From Aurelia coerulea (Eukaryota > Cnidaria > Scyphozoa > Semaeostomeae > Ulmaridae), in contig CM076943.1 of NCBI GenBank assembly GCA_039566865.1, positions 13,440,001-13,504,000 on the forward strand: a DNA stretch of 64,000 nucleotides, written 5' to 3'. Within the stretch, counting starts at the first letter, position 1; each line of letters begins with the position of its first letter. The notes under the pieces were generated by a model. It had not been told where the DNA came from. It did not search any database and saw only the letters and a list, made by a program, of their open reading frames with translations. Positions 48,601 through 58,775 of this stretch are shown piece by piece. The position numbers were made by a program, and so were the translations under genes.

Positions 48601-50325
48601 ATGGATATCGGGATGCTGTCTGGTATGAAAGTGGACGAACTAAAGAATTTTCTACGTCTTAGAGGATTAAAGGTTGGCGGAAAAAAAGCAGAGCTTGTTG
48701 CCAGAGCATTTGTTGCATTTGAAAATGATGTTCAAATAGTGAAGACAGCCGAAGAAGTAGAGGCAGTTCTTGCCAAGGAATATATTGCAAAACTCAGGAT
48801 CGAGTCTGACGATGGCACAACAACAGAGGAAATTCCGGACCCTTTCAAGATTTCCGAAGGATGGATAGCAGAAGAAGAAGGGGTTAAGCACTGGCCCCCA
48901 ACACTTTATCCAGATATTTACAACTTTTTGGCTTTCCACCCAAGTGAACTGGCAAGCAAAGATTTGTCAGACTACAAGACCTCAAAGGGGTACAGTTATT
49001 ATGAGAGGGGGTGGCTAAAACCCCTGAATTTAAATTTGCTATCAAATGCAAATCAGTTCTGCTTATTGAAAACGACATGCAGACCCTCACAAAAGTTGTC
49101 AGATGTCCCTCACAAGCTTTGGGTTTGTCTGGCCAAAAGAAGTGGCAAGATAATGGCTGCACATTGCACCTGTATGGCAGGTGTTGCTGAAACATGCAAC
49201 CATGTAGCTGCAGCACTATTTAGAATTGAAGCAGCAGTTAGGATGGGTCTTTCAAACCCGTCTTGCACTTCAAAGGCATGTGAATGGCTTCCAAATAATA
49301 AGGAAGTGAAACCAATGAAAGTGAAAGACATGAAACTTGGAAGGGGTGACTTTGGTAGAAAGGGAAAGAAAACAAAAGAGTTGATGTCATCTCCAAAGAA
49401 AAGGTATGATCCAGCTGTAAAGATAACATCACCCTTGACATTGGCTGACATTTTAGCAGCTTTAAAGCCTGTTTGTGATCAAACTGACTGCATCGCATTT
49501 TCTGCTGAGCCTAAGGAACCAAACAATGGAGTGCAAGAAGAGATTTCAAGTGAAAAAATAACAACAATCGAAAGCGTGTTGTCTTCTACATCAAATGTCG
49601 AAGAATTCATTAGGGGATTGGAAGAGATTCCAAAGCAGCTGAGTGCAATTGAAATGGCAACAAGAGGTCAGAGTGAAAATCCATTGTGGTTTTCATTGAG
49701 AAAACATGTGATCACTGCCTCCAAAGCACATGATGTCAAAACAAGGATGTTCACTGTTTTAAGAAAAGGAGTAGAGAACACAGATTTGACTTCCATCTTG
49801 GGAAAAATTGATGGAAAAGCTGCCCAAAATTGTGAGTTGCCAGCTCTAAAATATGGCAGGTCAATGGAAACAGAGGCTGCCAATACATTCACACAGCTCT
49901 TTTCAGAAACGCATTCAAATGTGAAAGTGACCGAATGTGGTATATTCTTGCATGAAGAGATGCCATTTTTGGGTGGAAGTCCAGACAGAATAGTTACTTG
50001 TGACTGCTGTGGAAAAGCCTGTCTAGAGATCAAATGTCCATTTTCAATACGTCACACTTCACCACAAGATCAAGCAGTCAGCTTACCTTATCTTGAAAAG
50101 GGAAATAACAATGAAATCTCACTTAAAAGGAATCATCGCTACTTCACTCAATGTCAGATACAAATGGCTTCAACAAAAACTACACAATGCTACTTTTTTG
50201 TGTGGACCAGTCATGGATCACATTTGGAAAAGGTCTATTTTGACAACAGTTTATGGGATCAGGATAGGAAACTGCTCAAGGACTTTTATGTAAATATTTA
50301 CATCCCTTATCTGTTTCGTAAATAG
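48601..50325 (+). CDS. SAP-SWIM-YqaJ nuclease, accessory protein of the ISL2EU element
   Basis: 574 codons from the first in-frame ATG; the frame is open a little further upstream without an ATG. Domains in order: a SAP DNA-binding helix pair at residues 6-40 (KVDELKNFLRLRGLKVGGKK); a SWIM zinc finger with CTC...CNH at residues 189-201; and a YqaJ/lambda-exonuclease-like domain from about 355 to 555. The nuclease residues visible are E in GRSMETEA, D462 in GGSPDR, E476 and K478 in LEIKCP, and Q in QCQIQM, which is the restriction-endonuclease-fold core of YqaJ. A role in processing DNA ends during or after transposition is inferred; the exact function for ISL2EU is not established here. It is convergent with the transposase gene. 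Confidence 0.9.
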   Translation: MDIGMLSGMKVDELKNFLRLRGLKVGGKKAELVARAFVAFENDVQIVKTAEEVEAVLAKEYIAKLRIESDDGTTTEEIPDPFKISEGWIAEEEGVKHWPPTLYPDIYNFLAFHPSELASKDLSDYKTSKGYSYYERGWLKPLNLNLLSNANQFCLLKTTCRPSQKLSDVPHKLWVCLAKRSGKIMAAHCTCMAGVAETCNHVAAALFRIEAAVRMGLSNPSCTSKACEWLPNNKEVKPMKVKDMKLGRGDFGRKGKKTKELMSSPKKRYDPAVKITSPLTLADILAALKPVCDQTDCIAFSAEPKEPNNGVQEEISSEKITTIESVLSSTSNVEEFIRGLEEIPKQLSAIEMATRGQSENPLWFSLRKHVITASKAHDVKTRMFTVLRKGVENTDLTSILGKIDGKAAQNCELPALKYGRSMETEAANTFTQLFSETHSNVKVTECGIFLHEEMPFLGGSPDRIVTCDCCGKACLEIKCPFSIRHTSPQDQAVSLPYLEKGNNNEISLKRNHRYFTQCQIQMASTKTTQCYFFVWTSHGSHLEKVYFDNSLWDQDRKLLKDFYVNIYIPYLFRK

Positions 50326-50635
50326 ATTTTGCATCAGTCAATTTATAGGATAGTTTATCATCAGGTTTCCCATTTGAGAGGCAAAATGAAGTTCATAAAA
50401 AGTGGATCAAATTTTCTTGGATTTCTAACTGATTTGCATTTAAAACTTCATGAATACTGTCACAAGAGAAGTCCGCAGTGCAGACCTTGTCTACATTGAA
50501 ATAAAAGATTCTGAAAGAATTCTTGACAATTCTTCAAATATGGGTCAAAATTCTTCAGAAGTATGAAAGGTTGATAAAGAATTTGTTTACACAGGAATTC
50601 TTCAGAATTTCCTAAGAATGTTTCTTGCCTAAGTA

Positions 50636-50846
50636 CCAGGTGTCCCAAAATGATGTATTATCGTTTGATTGCTTATATGTCCATAACCGATGAACCAATT
50701 TTGGAAAACTGGTAAAACCATAACCAACATCTTTAAATACAATTTAGCCTTTAGGCAATCAAATAAAGCAAAGTGTTTGAAAATTGGTTCATTGGTTATG
50801 GACATGTAGGCAATCAAACAATAATACATCATTATGGGACACCTGG
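50636..50846. mobile_element. Foldback MITE, TA duplication, 211 bp
   Basis: Flanked by TA (50634-50635 and 50847-50848). The outer ~65 bp on each side are inverted repeats (CCAGGTGTCCCAAAATGATG on the left; CATCATTATGGGACACCTGG on the right), leaving a central loop of about 80 bp. Ends beginning CCAGGTGTCCC with TA duplication fit a Tc1/mariner-type MITE. Confidence 0.85.
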
Positions 50847-50924
50847 TATAATACAGTACTTATGCAAGAAAGTACTTTGAATGTATCTAAAGCCTGCACT
50901 GTATACACATATATTCTTTTTTAT

Positions 50925-51250
50925 AAGAAACTTCCCATACTAAGAACCTCAACTCTCAGATCACCAAAAAATTAAGAAACTCCCGTACTGGAAAAATATA
51001 ACTTATTAGAAACTTTTAGTTTTAATAAAGGAAATCCTTAAAATATTTTCGCTTTATTTTCACTTGTTTCCTGTATCACATTGCCCCGAAGGTACACGAG
51101 TGAATTCTAAAAATTGGAAAAGGCTTCAAAAAACTTGTTTTGAAATGTTCACTTGGGCACAGGTAAATAAACATGAGGATCATTGTGAAACTTCAAAAAG
51201 CTTTCAATACTGCCCCAAATTCTTGGTTTCTTACAAAAAGTATTATATGT
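50925..51250 (+). repeat. AAGAAACT-rich dispersed repeat, copy 3
   Basis: TAAGAAACTTCCCATAC, AATTAAGAAACTCC, CACTTGTTTCCTGTATCA and CTTCAAAAAACTTG appear in the same order as at 46655-46910 and, reversed, at 45040-45470. It lies inside the ISL2EU element, so the repeat was copied into or with that transposon. Confidence 0.65.
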
Positions 51251-51292
51251 ATGCAAACTGATTTAAAGTATTATGTGTATGAAAAGGGAATA

Positions 51293-51453
51293 TAAGCATA
51301 CGAAAGTGGCTCAAGCCACGTGCGGTCAAACTCTAGCCAATCACATATCGGTAACTTCTGTTGACTTTGATAAGTTACCCAAATATGGTGTGGCACGTGT
51401 CATGCCCTATTATATTTGCACGGCTATTTTTAGCAAAGGCTTTCGTATGCTTA
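51293..51453. repeat. Small inverted-repeat unit, 161 bp
   Basis: Perfect 14-bp inverted ends TAAGCATACGAAAG and CTTTCGTATGCTTA. The interior has GTGGCTCAAGCCACGTGC and a facing GTGGCACGTG, an additional inner inverted pair with E-box-like CACGTG cores. No duplication seen at its borders. Confidence 0.5.
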
Positions 51454-51575
51454 GGTTGCCTTTAACCTATGGTGATAAATATGCAAGGAATAAGAATGGT
51501 TTCCTTTGAACTTGTATGCTATGATCTTTCTCAATGTGCAGGAACACAGAATTTAACTACTAAATTCATACCAAA

Positions 51576-53123
51576 CTAACTGTCCTTTTTTGCTGGCTTT
51601 ATCAGGGGTGGTAATACGTTGCAAAGTGCAGCACATACTCTAACTATGTCATCAGCCAGGGGAAGCAATGTAAGAGGCAGGGTACTCTTTAAAATTCTAA
51701 ATGTTTTTACTCTGTTTATTGCTCGTTCAACATGAATTCTTACATTCGCAATTTCTTTTGTTTTCCTGCATTCTTCCTTTGTCATTTGCGCTTTGACTCG
51801 GGCTCCAGGAGGAACATGAAGTGTACAGTTGTAGTAAAGTAGATCTTCCCTTATCTGAAAGCCCCTATCTGCCATCACCTCATCACCATAATCTAACAGT
51901 TTGTAGAATCCAGAATTTTGACAAATGTATTGATCAGTCGTTCTACCACCATAGCTGTCAGACAAAAAAGTGACAAAACCTGATGGGGCAATACCAATTA
52001 GGAATTTAATGGTGTTGTGCTTCTTGTAGTCCGACCAAGTTCCTGCTTGAATATCCAATGATTTGGGCCTTTCAACATAAACTTCCGTACAGTCTATTAT
52101 GCACCTTGTTCTGTGATGAACGCCACTAAAGACATGGGGCAAATTGGTCTGTATGGTTGTTTTTGGCAACCAAGAAATTAATGCATCTCCCAGTACTTTG
52201 CCCAGAAATTTCACCCAAGTCGTAAATATTCTGGAAGCACAGGCAGGTGAAACCTTGAATCTGTCTGCAAGATCTTCATTTAAAAGACCAAGTCTTAAAC
52301 GCATCAAAACAAGTAAAAACTGCTCTTTGATGGACAATTTGTGAGTTTTGACTCCATCATAACCTCCATGTTTGGCCTTTGTTGAAATGATCGTCCTGGA
52401 ACCCCTCCAGAATACTAATTTTGGGACAAGTGGTTTGAGAACACCCAGTAACACATTAAATATAACAATTTTGTGGATGCCAGTATAAAACCTCATTTTA
52501 GCATCTGACGTAATTAGCTTTGAAGTCATTGGTCTCTTAAAGGTTTTTTTCACATCAAGAGACTCTAAGCGAGCTGAAAGCTGATTGACTGTTTCTTCAA
52601 GGCTGGCCTTTTCCTTACTTAGAGTATCCAGCCTCTCCTGCAGAGATCCAATGCACGCTTGCTTCTGTAAGCAGGTTTCACATTCATCTCTTGGAGTAAC
52701 TGGTGGTCCAGTAGGCTCAACAGTCTCCACCTTCTCATGTCTAGGCTCTTTCTGTTTTGGCTCAGATCTAATGAGAACTCTTCTTGCCTTATTTGCCGGT
52801 TTCTCATAACCAAGTTCAATGGTGGGATTGGGGTTTTCGAGCGTTGGTCTGCCATCTACGAAATGACAGGAACATACCATGTCACTCTGGCCTGGAGACC
52901 ACTCTTTGTTGCCTTTAGCTGTTCGTCTAATTTGTCGAATCCACTCTTTCCTCTTGTCCATATTATGCAAGACACTTGGAAAAATATGCAGACGAAAGGG
53001 AGGAGGGCATGGACAGTCTTTGTGTATTTCTCCCGCGTGTTCATCGCAATTCTTCTTCTCCCAAACTTTCAGTTTATATCGACTATTTGTGCAACTGATG
53101 ACAGCACAATTCCCGTTAACCAT
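51576..53123 (-). CDS. THAP-domain DDE_Tnp_4 transposase of the ISL2EU element
   Basis: 515 residues from an ATG 65 bp inside the right inverted repeat. The N-terminus is a THAP-like zinc finger: C6, C11, C84 and H87 as the C2CH set, with FP at 48-49, W61 and the VCSCHF...NPNPT hallmarks. The spacing between the two ligand pairs (72 residues) is longer than usual, because of a Cys/His-rich insert at 26-40. A coiled coil follows (LQERLDTLSKEKASLEETVN), then a helix-turn-helix (LRLGLLNEDLADRFKVSPAC), then the DDE_Tnp_4 catalytic core with D344 (IIDCTE), D419 (MADRGF) and E466 (HVERAI). It would bind the inverted repeats and catalyse cut-and-paste transposition. No stop or frameshift in the core. 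Confidence 0.92.
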   Translation of the reverse strand: MVNGNCAVISCTNSRYKLKVWEKKNCDEHAGEIHKDCPCPPPFRLHIFPSVLHNMDKRKEWIRQIRRTAKGNKEWSPGQSDMVCSCHFVDGRPTLENPNPTIELGYEKPANKARRVLIRSEPKQKEPRHEKVETVEPTGPPVTPRDECETCLQKQACIGSLQERLDTLSKEKASLEETVNQLSARLESLDVKKTFKRPMTSKLITSDAKMRFYTGIHKIVIFNVLLGVLKPLVPKLVFWRGSRTIISTKAKHGGYDGVKTHKLSIKEQFLLVLMRLRLGLLNEDLADRFKVSPACASRIFTTWVKFLGKVLGDALISWLPKTTIQTNLPHVFSGVHHRTRCIIDCTEVYVERPKSLDIQAGTWSDYKKHNTIKFLIGIAPSGFVTFLSDSYGGRTTDQYICQNSGFYKLLDYGDEVMADRGFQIREDLLYYNCTLHVPPGARVKAQMTKEECRKTKEIANVRIHVERAINRVKTFRILKSTLPLTLLPLADDIVRVCAALCNVLPPLIKPAKKDS

Positions 53124-53187
53124 GATGATTGTGATCGAGCTTCGGATTAGGCCAACTCAACTTCCCTCCAGTTCGAAGTAAAGTAGC

Positions 53188-53430
53188 TTTGCGTAGCCTG
53201 CAAGAGCTAATGTACTTACAAGAGCTTTTAAAAAAGCTGTTCGTTAGATTGCAGACTACGCCAGACAATATAACACCAAAAATTACCTTCAAACTTGTGG
53301 TGAACTTCGATAAATTTGCGATCGCACCAACAAGCAACAGACTGTTTACAAACACATGTGCGGATTTTTCACCCAAAAACTAGACCCAGACTCCCGCGCG
53401 GAATCGAGGCCGCGGATATGCAATTGGTGT
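53188..53430 (-). repeat. ISL2EU right terminal inverted repeat, 243 bp
   Basis: Reverse complement of the left repeat with no difference seen. It supplies the leader for the transposase gene. A 62-63-codon frame inside each copy arises from the repeat and is not called. Confidence 0.93.
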
Positions 53431-53432
53431 AT

Positions 53433-54088
53433 TATACAAGGAGCTTAGTACCATGACACAAGAGCAAGCAGAAGATGCAAATAAGTTTTTGATTAGAGCA
53501 CTTGAAGTAAGACAAAAGGTACTGTTTGCATCTGAGACTGATGAGGGGGTACACTACAACCCAACTTTAGTCCAAGGCTTATTTTTGCAAACCTTAGAGG
53601 TTGGTTTAATTCAAGAAGCTATCCGTACTAAGATACGCCCTTACTTAAAACCTGAAACGAGTGATGAAGAATTGATTCATCAGATGGGAATAGCAGTATC
53701 AGCAGAAACTGAGAGAGGAAAACGTCTACCAAATCTTGCTCAGAAACAGAGTAAAACAGCAAAAGTTCAAGGCATAGAAAGTACACCAGTTGGGAAAATA
53801 CAACCTGAAAAAGCTCCAAAAAATGATGTTGCACAGGCAGTACAGGCATTATCTCAACAGATGGCAGCATTGACAGCAGAAGTTGCTCAATTAAAGGCAC
53901 ATAACAACCCAAAATATCCTGATAGACAACAATCAAGGGGTAATCATTGTCAGCAATGTTTAGAGAAAAACAATCCAAGATGCAGTCACTGTTTTCTGTG
54001 TGGATCTGAAGAACATTTTGCTCGTGGTTGCAAGAAGTCTAAGAGTCAGGGAAACGGCCGACGGCTACAGCAGGGGGGACAACTGTAG
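53433..54088 (+). pseudogene. gag: Gypsy gag, C-terminal part with zinc knuckle
   Basis: Open from the transposon junction; a spurious ATG start at 53453 is internal. It continues the helical gag core (EQAEDANKFLIRALEVRQKV; YNPTLVQGLFLQTLEVGL), has a coiled-coil-like stretch (QAVQALSQQMAALTAEVAQL) and ends in a CX2CX4HX4C zinc knuckle (ligands at codons 53990, 53999, 54014 and 54029), the nucleocapsid signature. It terminates at 54086-54088, inside the pol frame. Together the two halves make about 410 residues. Confidence 0.85.
54000..54088 (+). other. Gag-pol overlap, probable +1 frameshift window
   Basis: The gag frame (codon starts with remainder 2 on division by 3) ends at 54088. The pol frame (remainder 0) is open from 54000. 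Moving from one to the other requires +1 (or -2). A GGGGGG run at 54074-54079 lies in the overlap, but the slip site cannot be identified by inspection. Confidence 0.6.
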
Positions 54089-57000
54089 TCGGGAGGAACA
54101 GGTGTCCCACAAGTGTAATAACTGTTCTAAAGAGGGAGAAAAGGGTGCAACACTATTTAGCTGTGCTCAGTGTGAATCGGTTGTCTACTGCAGTACGAAA
54201 TGTCAAAAAGAAAGATGGGCAGATCATAAGAAACTTTGTGAGGCCATTAGCTTTTTGGAGAGGCAGGGGAGACAAAAATTGGCAAATATTGGAACTTTTG
54301 TCAGTCACATTGACCCTCAGAAACATGATAAGCTTATTAGACTTGTTGGGAATCGTTGTCTGTTAGAATGTAAGATTGATGGACATAAAACACAGCCTCT
54401 TTTTGATAGTGGGGCTCAAGTTTCAATTCTGCCAAGATGGTGGTTATCAGAGTATGAACCTCAGTTGAAGATCAGAAATGTTTCAGAACTTTTAGATGAA
54501 AATGAACAGTTAGTTCTCAAAACAGCTGATAATTCAGATTTGCCTTTTCTTGGATTTGTAGAATTAGACTTCCAACTTCTACACTGGAAGGAGACTCAAG
54601 CAATAAAAGTTCCATTTCTTGTCCCTGAAACACAGGTTGATAACATGATAATTGGATATAATGTTATTGAGGAGATCTTGATGAATCCAGACAAATATGA
54701 CTTAACTGAATCAAATACTTTGTCAAATCTGCAGAACTTGATGCCAAGTGTAAGTCAAAGTAAAGTCAAGGGTATTGTCAAATTGATTCAAACCCAAAGT
54801 AAAGAATTTTTCTGTGATGTGAAGACACCAAAGAACATAGTCAAAATTCCAGGTGGCTCCAGTATCAATGTCACTTGCAGAGTGAATACAGGGCCTATGA
54901 AAGCCAGAAGTCCTACTATGTTTGAGCCTGCGGTTGTTGATAATTTACCTGATAGTCTCACAGTTGATTCAGTTTTATTGACTTTAAAGGGAGGGAAATC
55001 AAGTAAAGTTTCCATACCAGTAACAAATAACAGCAAGTCAGAGATAATCCTGAGACCGCATACAGTCATAGGACATCTCCAGCTAGTTACATCAGTTACA
55101 CCCTTGAATGTTAAATTTGATGAGATGCAAAAAGAAACAAAGAATACGCAAGCTCATGTAACAGGAAATGAAAGAAGGATTGAACCAGAGGAAAAAAAGT
55201 CAACTGAGAGAAAGAGTACCGTTGAAAACATTAACTTAAGTATGTTAACAGAAGAACAAAGAGAAACAGTTGTAGAAATGTTACATAAAGAGAAAGATGC
55301 ATTTTCAGAAAATGAGGATGACACTGGTTGCATTGAAGAATTTCAGATGAAAATTAGTCTTTCCAGTGACAAACCGGTACAGAAACGATACAATAGTGTC
55401 CCAAGACCCTTGTATCCAGAGGTAAAGAATTATATTCAAGACCTTCTGAATAGGAAGTGGGTAGTGAAATCGGAATCCCCATACTCCTCACCAATCGTTG
55501 CTGTTCGTAAGAAAGATGGGGGGTTACGTTTATGTGTGGATTACAGAGAGCTGAATAAAAGGACAATCCCGGACAGACATCCACTTCCAAGGGTACAAGA
55601 AACCCTTGATGGCCTTATAGGTAATAATTGGTTTAGCGTCTTGGACATGGGGAAAGCATACCACCAGGCATTTCTTCATCCAGAGAGTAGACATCTTACA
55701 GCGTTTGTTACACCCTGGGGACTGCTGGAATGGCATCGTATACCATTTGGCCTTATGAATGCTCCTGCGCAGTTTCAGAGGTTCATGGAGGGCTGTTTAG
55801 ATGATGTAAGAGACAAATTTGCTGTTCCTTATTTAGATGATGTCCTTGTGTTTTCTAAAACATTCGAAGAACACGTAAATCACCTGCAGACAGTACTACA
55901 GAAATTGAAGAGTAAAGGAGTAAAATTGAAACCACAAAAATGTGAACTTTTCAGAGACAGGGTAAAATATTTAGGCCGTATTGTGACATCTGAGGGGTAT
56001 TATCCTGATCCGGACAGTATTAAAGTTGTCAAAGCTTTGAAAGAACAATCCCCTAAAACTGTAGGTGATTTGAGACACGTCCTTGGACTTCTTGGATACT
56101 ATCGACGTTACATAAAGGATTATGCAAAGATAGCAAGACCTTTGTTCAATCTTTTAGAAGTAAAACGCAATGGAACAGATAAAGGGAATAAAGCAAAGTC
56201 TGGACAGTTACCATCATCAACTGTGATTTCATGGAATACGGTACACCAAGAGACACTTGAAATTTTAGTTGATGGCATCACAAGTGCTCCTGTGTTAGCT
56301 TACCCTGATTTCGAAAAGTCTTTTATTGTACACACAGATGCATCAGAAAAAGGATTAGGCGCCGTTCTATACCAAAGACAAGGGGGCAAACTCAGAGTCA
56401 TATCTTATGCAAGTCGAAGTTTAACACCAGCAGAAAAGAATTACAAGTATCACAGCGGCAAATTGGAGTTTCTTGCTTTGAAATGGGCTATTTGCACTCA
56501 GTTCAGAGACTACTTGTATCATGCAAATCATTTTGTTGTTTACACAGATAACAATCCTTTGACATATGTTTTGTCAACAAGCAAGTTAAATGCTACATCT
56601 CAGCGATGGGTAAACGAATTAGCAGACTACAACTTTACAATTAAGTATCGTCCAGGGACTGCAAACAGAGATGCTGACAGTTTGTCCAGATTAGGCCTTG
56701 ATGAATTGTTTACCAGTTGCACAGAGAATGTACCAGCTAGTGACATTAGTGCCATAGTGTCAGGTGTCTCCGCACAGGCAAGCAATAATGAAACATGGTT
56801 CACTTGGTTAGCACAGGTTGAAGCAAAACTAGGTGATAACAGTACAAAGAACATATTGAGTTTATCTGAAGTCAAGAATGCTCAGAGAAATGACGTAGCC
56901 ATTAACCGCATTATTCAACTCAAAAAGCAAAACCAGAGGTTGGGTACAAACCAAAGGAAACAAGAGAATGAATTTACAAGATGTTTGTTAAACCAATGGA

Positions 57001-58775
57001 ACAGATTGTATCTGGATGAAAATGAGATCCTGAGAAGAAAAATTCGTGATCAAAGCCAGTTAGTTTTGCCAGCAAACTTAAGATCTTTGATATACCAAGA
57101 ACTCCACGACAAGATGGGCCATTTAGGGGTAGACAGAGTTACGCATCTTGCACGCGAACGGGTATTCTGGCCAAAGATGGAATCAGACATAGAGCACTAT
57201 GTGACTAAAGTTTGTCGCTGTTTGAAACAAAGACGCCCGCATCAGAAAAAACGAGCACCGTTACAAAGTATCACGTCATCAAGCCCAATGGATCTGATTT
57301 CGATTGATTTCGTCCATTTAGAGACAAGTTCTGGGGGCTACGAATATATTCTAACGATTGTAGACCACTTCTCAAGATATCTACAAGCATATGCTACGAA
57401 GGATAAATCTGCCAAAACTGCAGCTAGACACCTGTACCAAGATTTCATACCTCGATTTGGAATTCCTGCACGCTTGCTACACGACCAAGGGAAAGAGTTT
57501 GAAAACGGACTTTTCCACCATCTAGAAAAGCTATGTGGTATTACCAGATCACGTACTACCCCATACCATCCAGAGACAAATGGACAGTGTGAAAGAATGA
57601 ATCAAACGATCATTTCTATGCTAAGAACGCTTGAAGAATCTCAAAAATCGCGATGGAGAGATAGCCTAAACCATCTTGTACATGCATATAACTGCACGAG
57701 AAACTCATCAACTGGTTTCTCTCCATATTATCTCCTGTTCGGAAGAGAGCCCAGACTGCCAATCGATCTCATTCTCCAGACGAAATTACCACCGAAGACC
57801 ATAAGCCATAGCCAATACTTGAGGAATATGCAAGCATCCATGAACGAAGCTTACCAGATTGCAAGCAGAAAGTCGGATCAAAGAAAGGCTAGTGACAGAA
57901 TTAGACGCAACAGTAATGCAATTACACATAGATTGGAAATTGGAGATAGAGTGCTTATTCGAAACGTGGGAGAGAAGGGAGGTCCGGGAAAGTTAAGGTC
58001 ATTTTGGGAGCAAGAGGTATACACAGTAGTGGATTGCAAAGGCGATTCAGGCGTTGTTTACTCAGTAAGACCAGAAAATAACGAGAAAGGAAGAATTAGG
58101 ACTGTTCATAGGAATATGTTACTACCATGTGAACATTTGAGCTCAGAGAGCACAGAGAGAAATAACATACAGAAGAATGACAAAGGGGTAGAGAGAGGAC
58201 AGACAAACAAAGGGAAAACAAAGAAAATAGATCAAAATAAGATAACGAATGCTAGTGCTACAAGTGCAGAGGATAATTCACGTGATGATGCAGATTATTT
58301 TGAAGGGTTTTATCCAAACACTCTCAATGAATTAGGTAATTCAAGAGTAGAAACCAATCAGGCGATTGAACAACAGACAGAGAATGATCCAACTTTAGAG
58401 AGCTCAGAGCCAGAACCAGGATCTGAGAACAGTGATGATTTATCCGAGAACAGTGATACGAACACAGAAGTGCACAATGTACGGCCACAGAGAGAGAGAA
58501 GACCACCACAAATTTTGACTTATTATGGGCCCGGACAATCTTTTGATTTAAGCGCAAGGGATGTTTCAAGTATCAATGCTACAAGTCAGCCGTTACCAGA
58601 ACAGAGGATGCATTATCAGAGCTATCCAAACGCTTACACACGACTTAATCCAACACCGATGTTTGGGGATCCGAATCAAGCGTATTTTAGGCCAAACCCA
58701 GTGAACTTTAACTTTAGACCGCCGTTCATGTACCCAGTACTTCGATTTCCTGTTCAGTATCAACAATGTTTTTAA
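54000..58775 (+). CDS. pol: Gypsy Pol polyprotein (MYND, protease, RT, RNase H, integrase)
   Basis: 1,591 open codons. There is no ATG at its start, and it overlaps the end of gag by up to 89 nt in the +1 frame, so translation is presumably by frameshift. Domains in order, with residue numbers from 54000: MYND zinc finger with C39, C42, C55, C58, C64, C68, H76 and C80; aspartic protease with DSG at 136-138; reverse transcriptase with YLDD at 611-614; RNase H with TDAS at 779-782 and YTDNN; integrase with an HHCC finger (HDKMGH...CRC) and a DDE core D1103, D1162 and E1198 (35 residues between the last two). A GPF/Y-like C-terminal domain ([19 protein letters not shown]) and an acidic then aromatic/proline-rich tail close it. 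No stops or frameshifts seen. The MYND finger is unusual at this place. Confidence 0.95.
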   Translation: MDLKNILLVVARSLRVRETADGYSRGDNCSREEQVSHKCNNCSKEGEKGATLFSCAQCESVVYCSTKCQKERWADHKKLCEAISFLERQGRQKLANIGTFVSHIDPQKHDKLIRLVGNRCLLECKIDGHKTQPLFDSGAQVSILPRWWLSEYEPQLKIRNVSELLDENEQLVLKTADNSDLPFLGFVELDFQLLHWKETQAIKVPFLVPETQVDNMIIGYNVIEEILMNPDKYDLTESNTLSNLQNLMPSVSQSKVKGIVKLIQTQSKEFFCDVKTPKNIVKIPGGSSINVTCRVNTGPMKARSPTMFEPAVVDNLPDSLTVDSVLLTLKGGKSSKVSIPVTNNSKSEIILRPHTVIGHLQLVTSVTPLNVKFDEMQKETKNTQAHVTGNERRIEPEEKKSTERKSTVENINLSMLTEEQRETVVEMLHKEKDAFSENEDDTGCIEEFQMKISLSSDKPVQKRYNSVPRPLYPEVKNYIQDLLNRKWVVKSESPYSSPIVAVRKKDGGLRLCVDYRELNKRTIPDRHPLPRVQETLDGLIGNNWFSVLDMGKAYHQAFLHPESRHLTAFVTPWGLLEWHRIPFGLMNAPAQFQRFMEGCLDDVRDKFAVPYLDDVLVFSKTFEEHVNHLQTVLQKLKSKGVKLKPQKCELFRDRVKYLGRIVTSEGYYPDPDSIKVVKALKEQSPKTVGDLRHVLGLLGYYRRYIKDYAKIARPLFNLLEVKRNGTDKGNKAKSGQLPSSTVISWNTVHQETLEILVDGITSAPVLAYPDFEKSFIVHTDASEKGLGAVLYQRQGGKLRVISYASRSLTPAEKNYKYHSGKLEFLALKWAICTQFRDYLYHANHFVVYTDNNPLTYVLSTSKLNATSQRWVNELADYNFTIKYRPGTANRDADSLSRLGLDELFTSCTENVPASDISAIVSGVSAQASNNETWFTWLAQVEAKLGDNSTKNILSLSEVKNAQRNDVAINRIIQLKKQNQRLGTNQRKQENEFTRCLLNQWNRLYLDENEILRRKIRDQSQLVLPANLRSLIYQELHDKMGHLGVDRVTHLARERVFWPKMESDIEHYVTKVCRCLKQRRPHQKKRAPLQSITSSSPMDLISIDFVHLETSSGGYEYILTIVDHFSRYLQAYATKDKSAKTAARHLYQDFIPRFGIPARLLHDQGKEFENGLFHHLEKLCGITRSRTTPYHPETNGQCERMNQTIISMLRTLEESQKSRWRDSLNHLVHAYNCTRNSSTGFSPYYLLFGREPRLPIDLILQTKLPPKTISHSQYLRNMQASMNEAYQIASRKSDQRKASDRIRRNSNAITHRLEIGDRVLIRNVGEKGGPGKLRSFWEQEVYTVVDCKGDSGVVYSVRPENNEKGRIRTVHRNMLLPCEHLSSESTERNNIQKNDKGVERGQTNKGKTKKIDQNKITNASATSAEDNSRDDADYFEGFYPNTLNELGNSRVETNQAIEQQTENDPTLESSEPEPGSENSDDLSENSDTNTEVHNVRPQRERRPPQILTYYGPGQSFDLSARDVSSINATSQPLPEQRMHYQSYPNAYTRLNPTPMFGDPNQAYFRPNPVNFNFRPPFMYPVLRFPVQYQQCF

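Larger units (their letters stand above)
50326..51575. other. ISL2EU intergenic region between convergent genes
   Basis: Holds the 3' ends of both genes, a foldback MITE (50636-50846), a copy of the AAGAAACT-rich repeat and a small inverted-repeat unit (51293-51453). No further gene. Confidence 0.7.
48291..53430. mobile_element. ISL2EU-type DNA transposon, 5,140 bp
   Basis: Terminal inverted repeats of 243 bp with no difference seen, a 2-bp AT duplication (48289-48290 and 53431-53432) and two convergent genes: a THAP/DDE_Tnp_4 transposase on the minus strand and a SAP-SWIM-YqaJ nuclease on the plus strand. This combination of AT duplication, DDE_4 transposase and YqaJ partner is that described for the ISL2EU superfamily (recalled from the literature, not searched). 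Both genes are uninterrupted. A small MITE and a dispersed repeat lie between the genes. It is the youngest large insertion in the nest and may be mobile or recently so. Confidence 0.88.
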
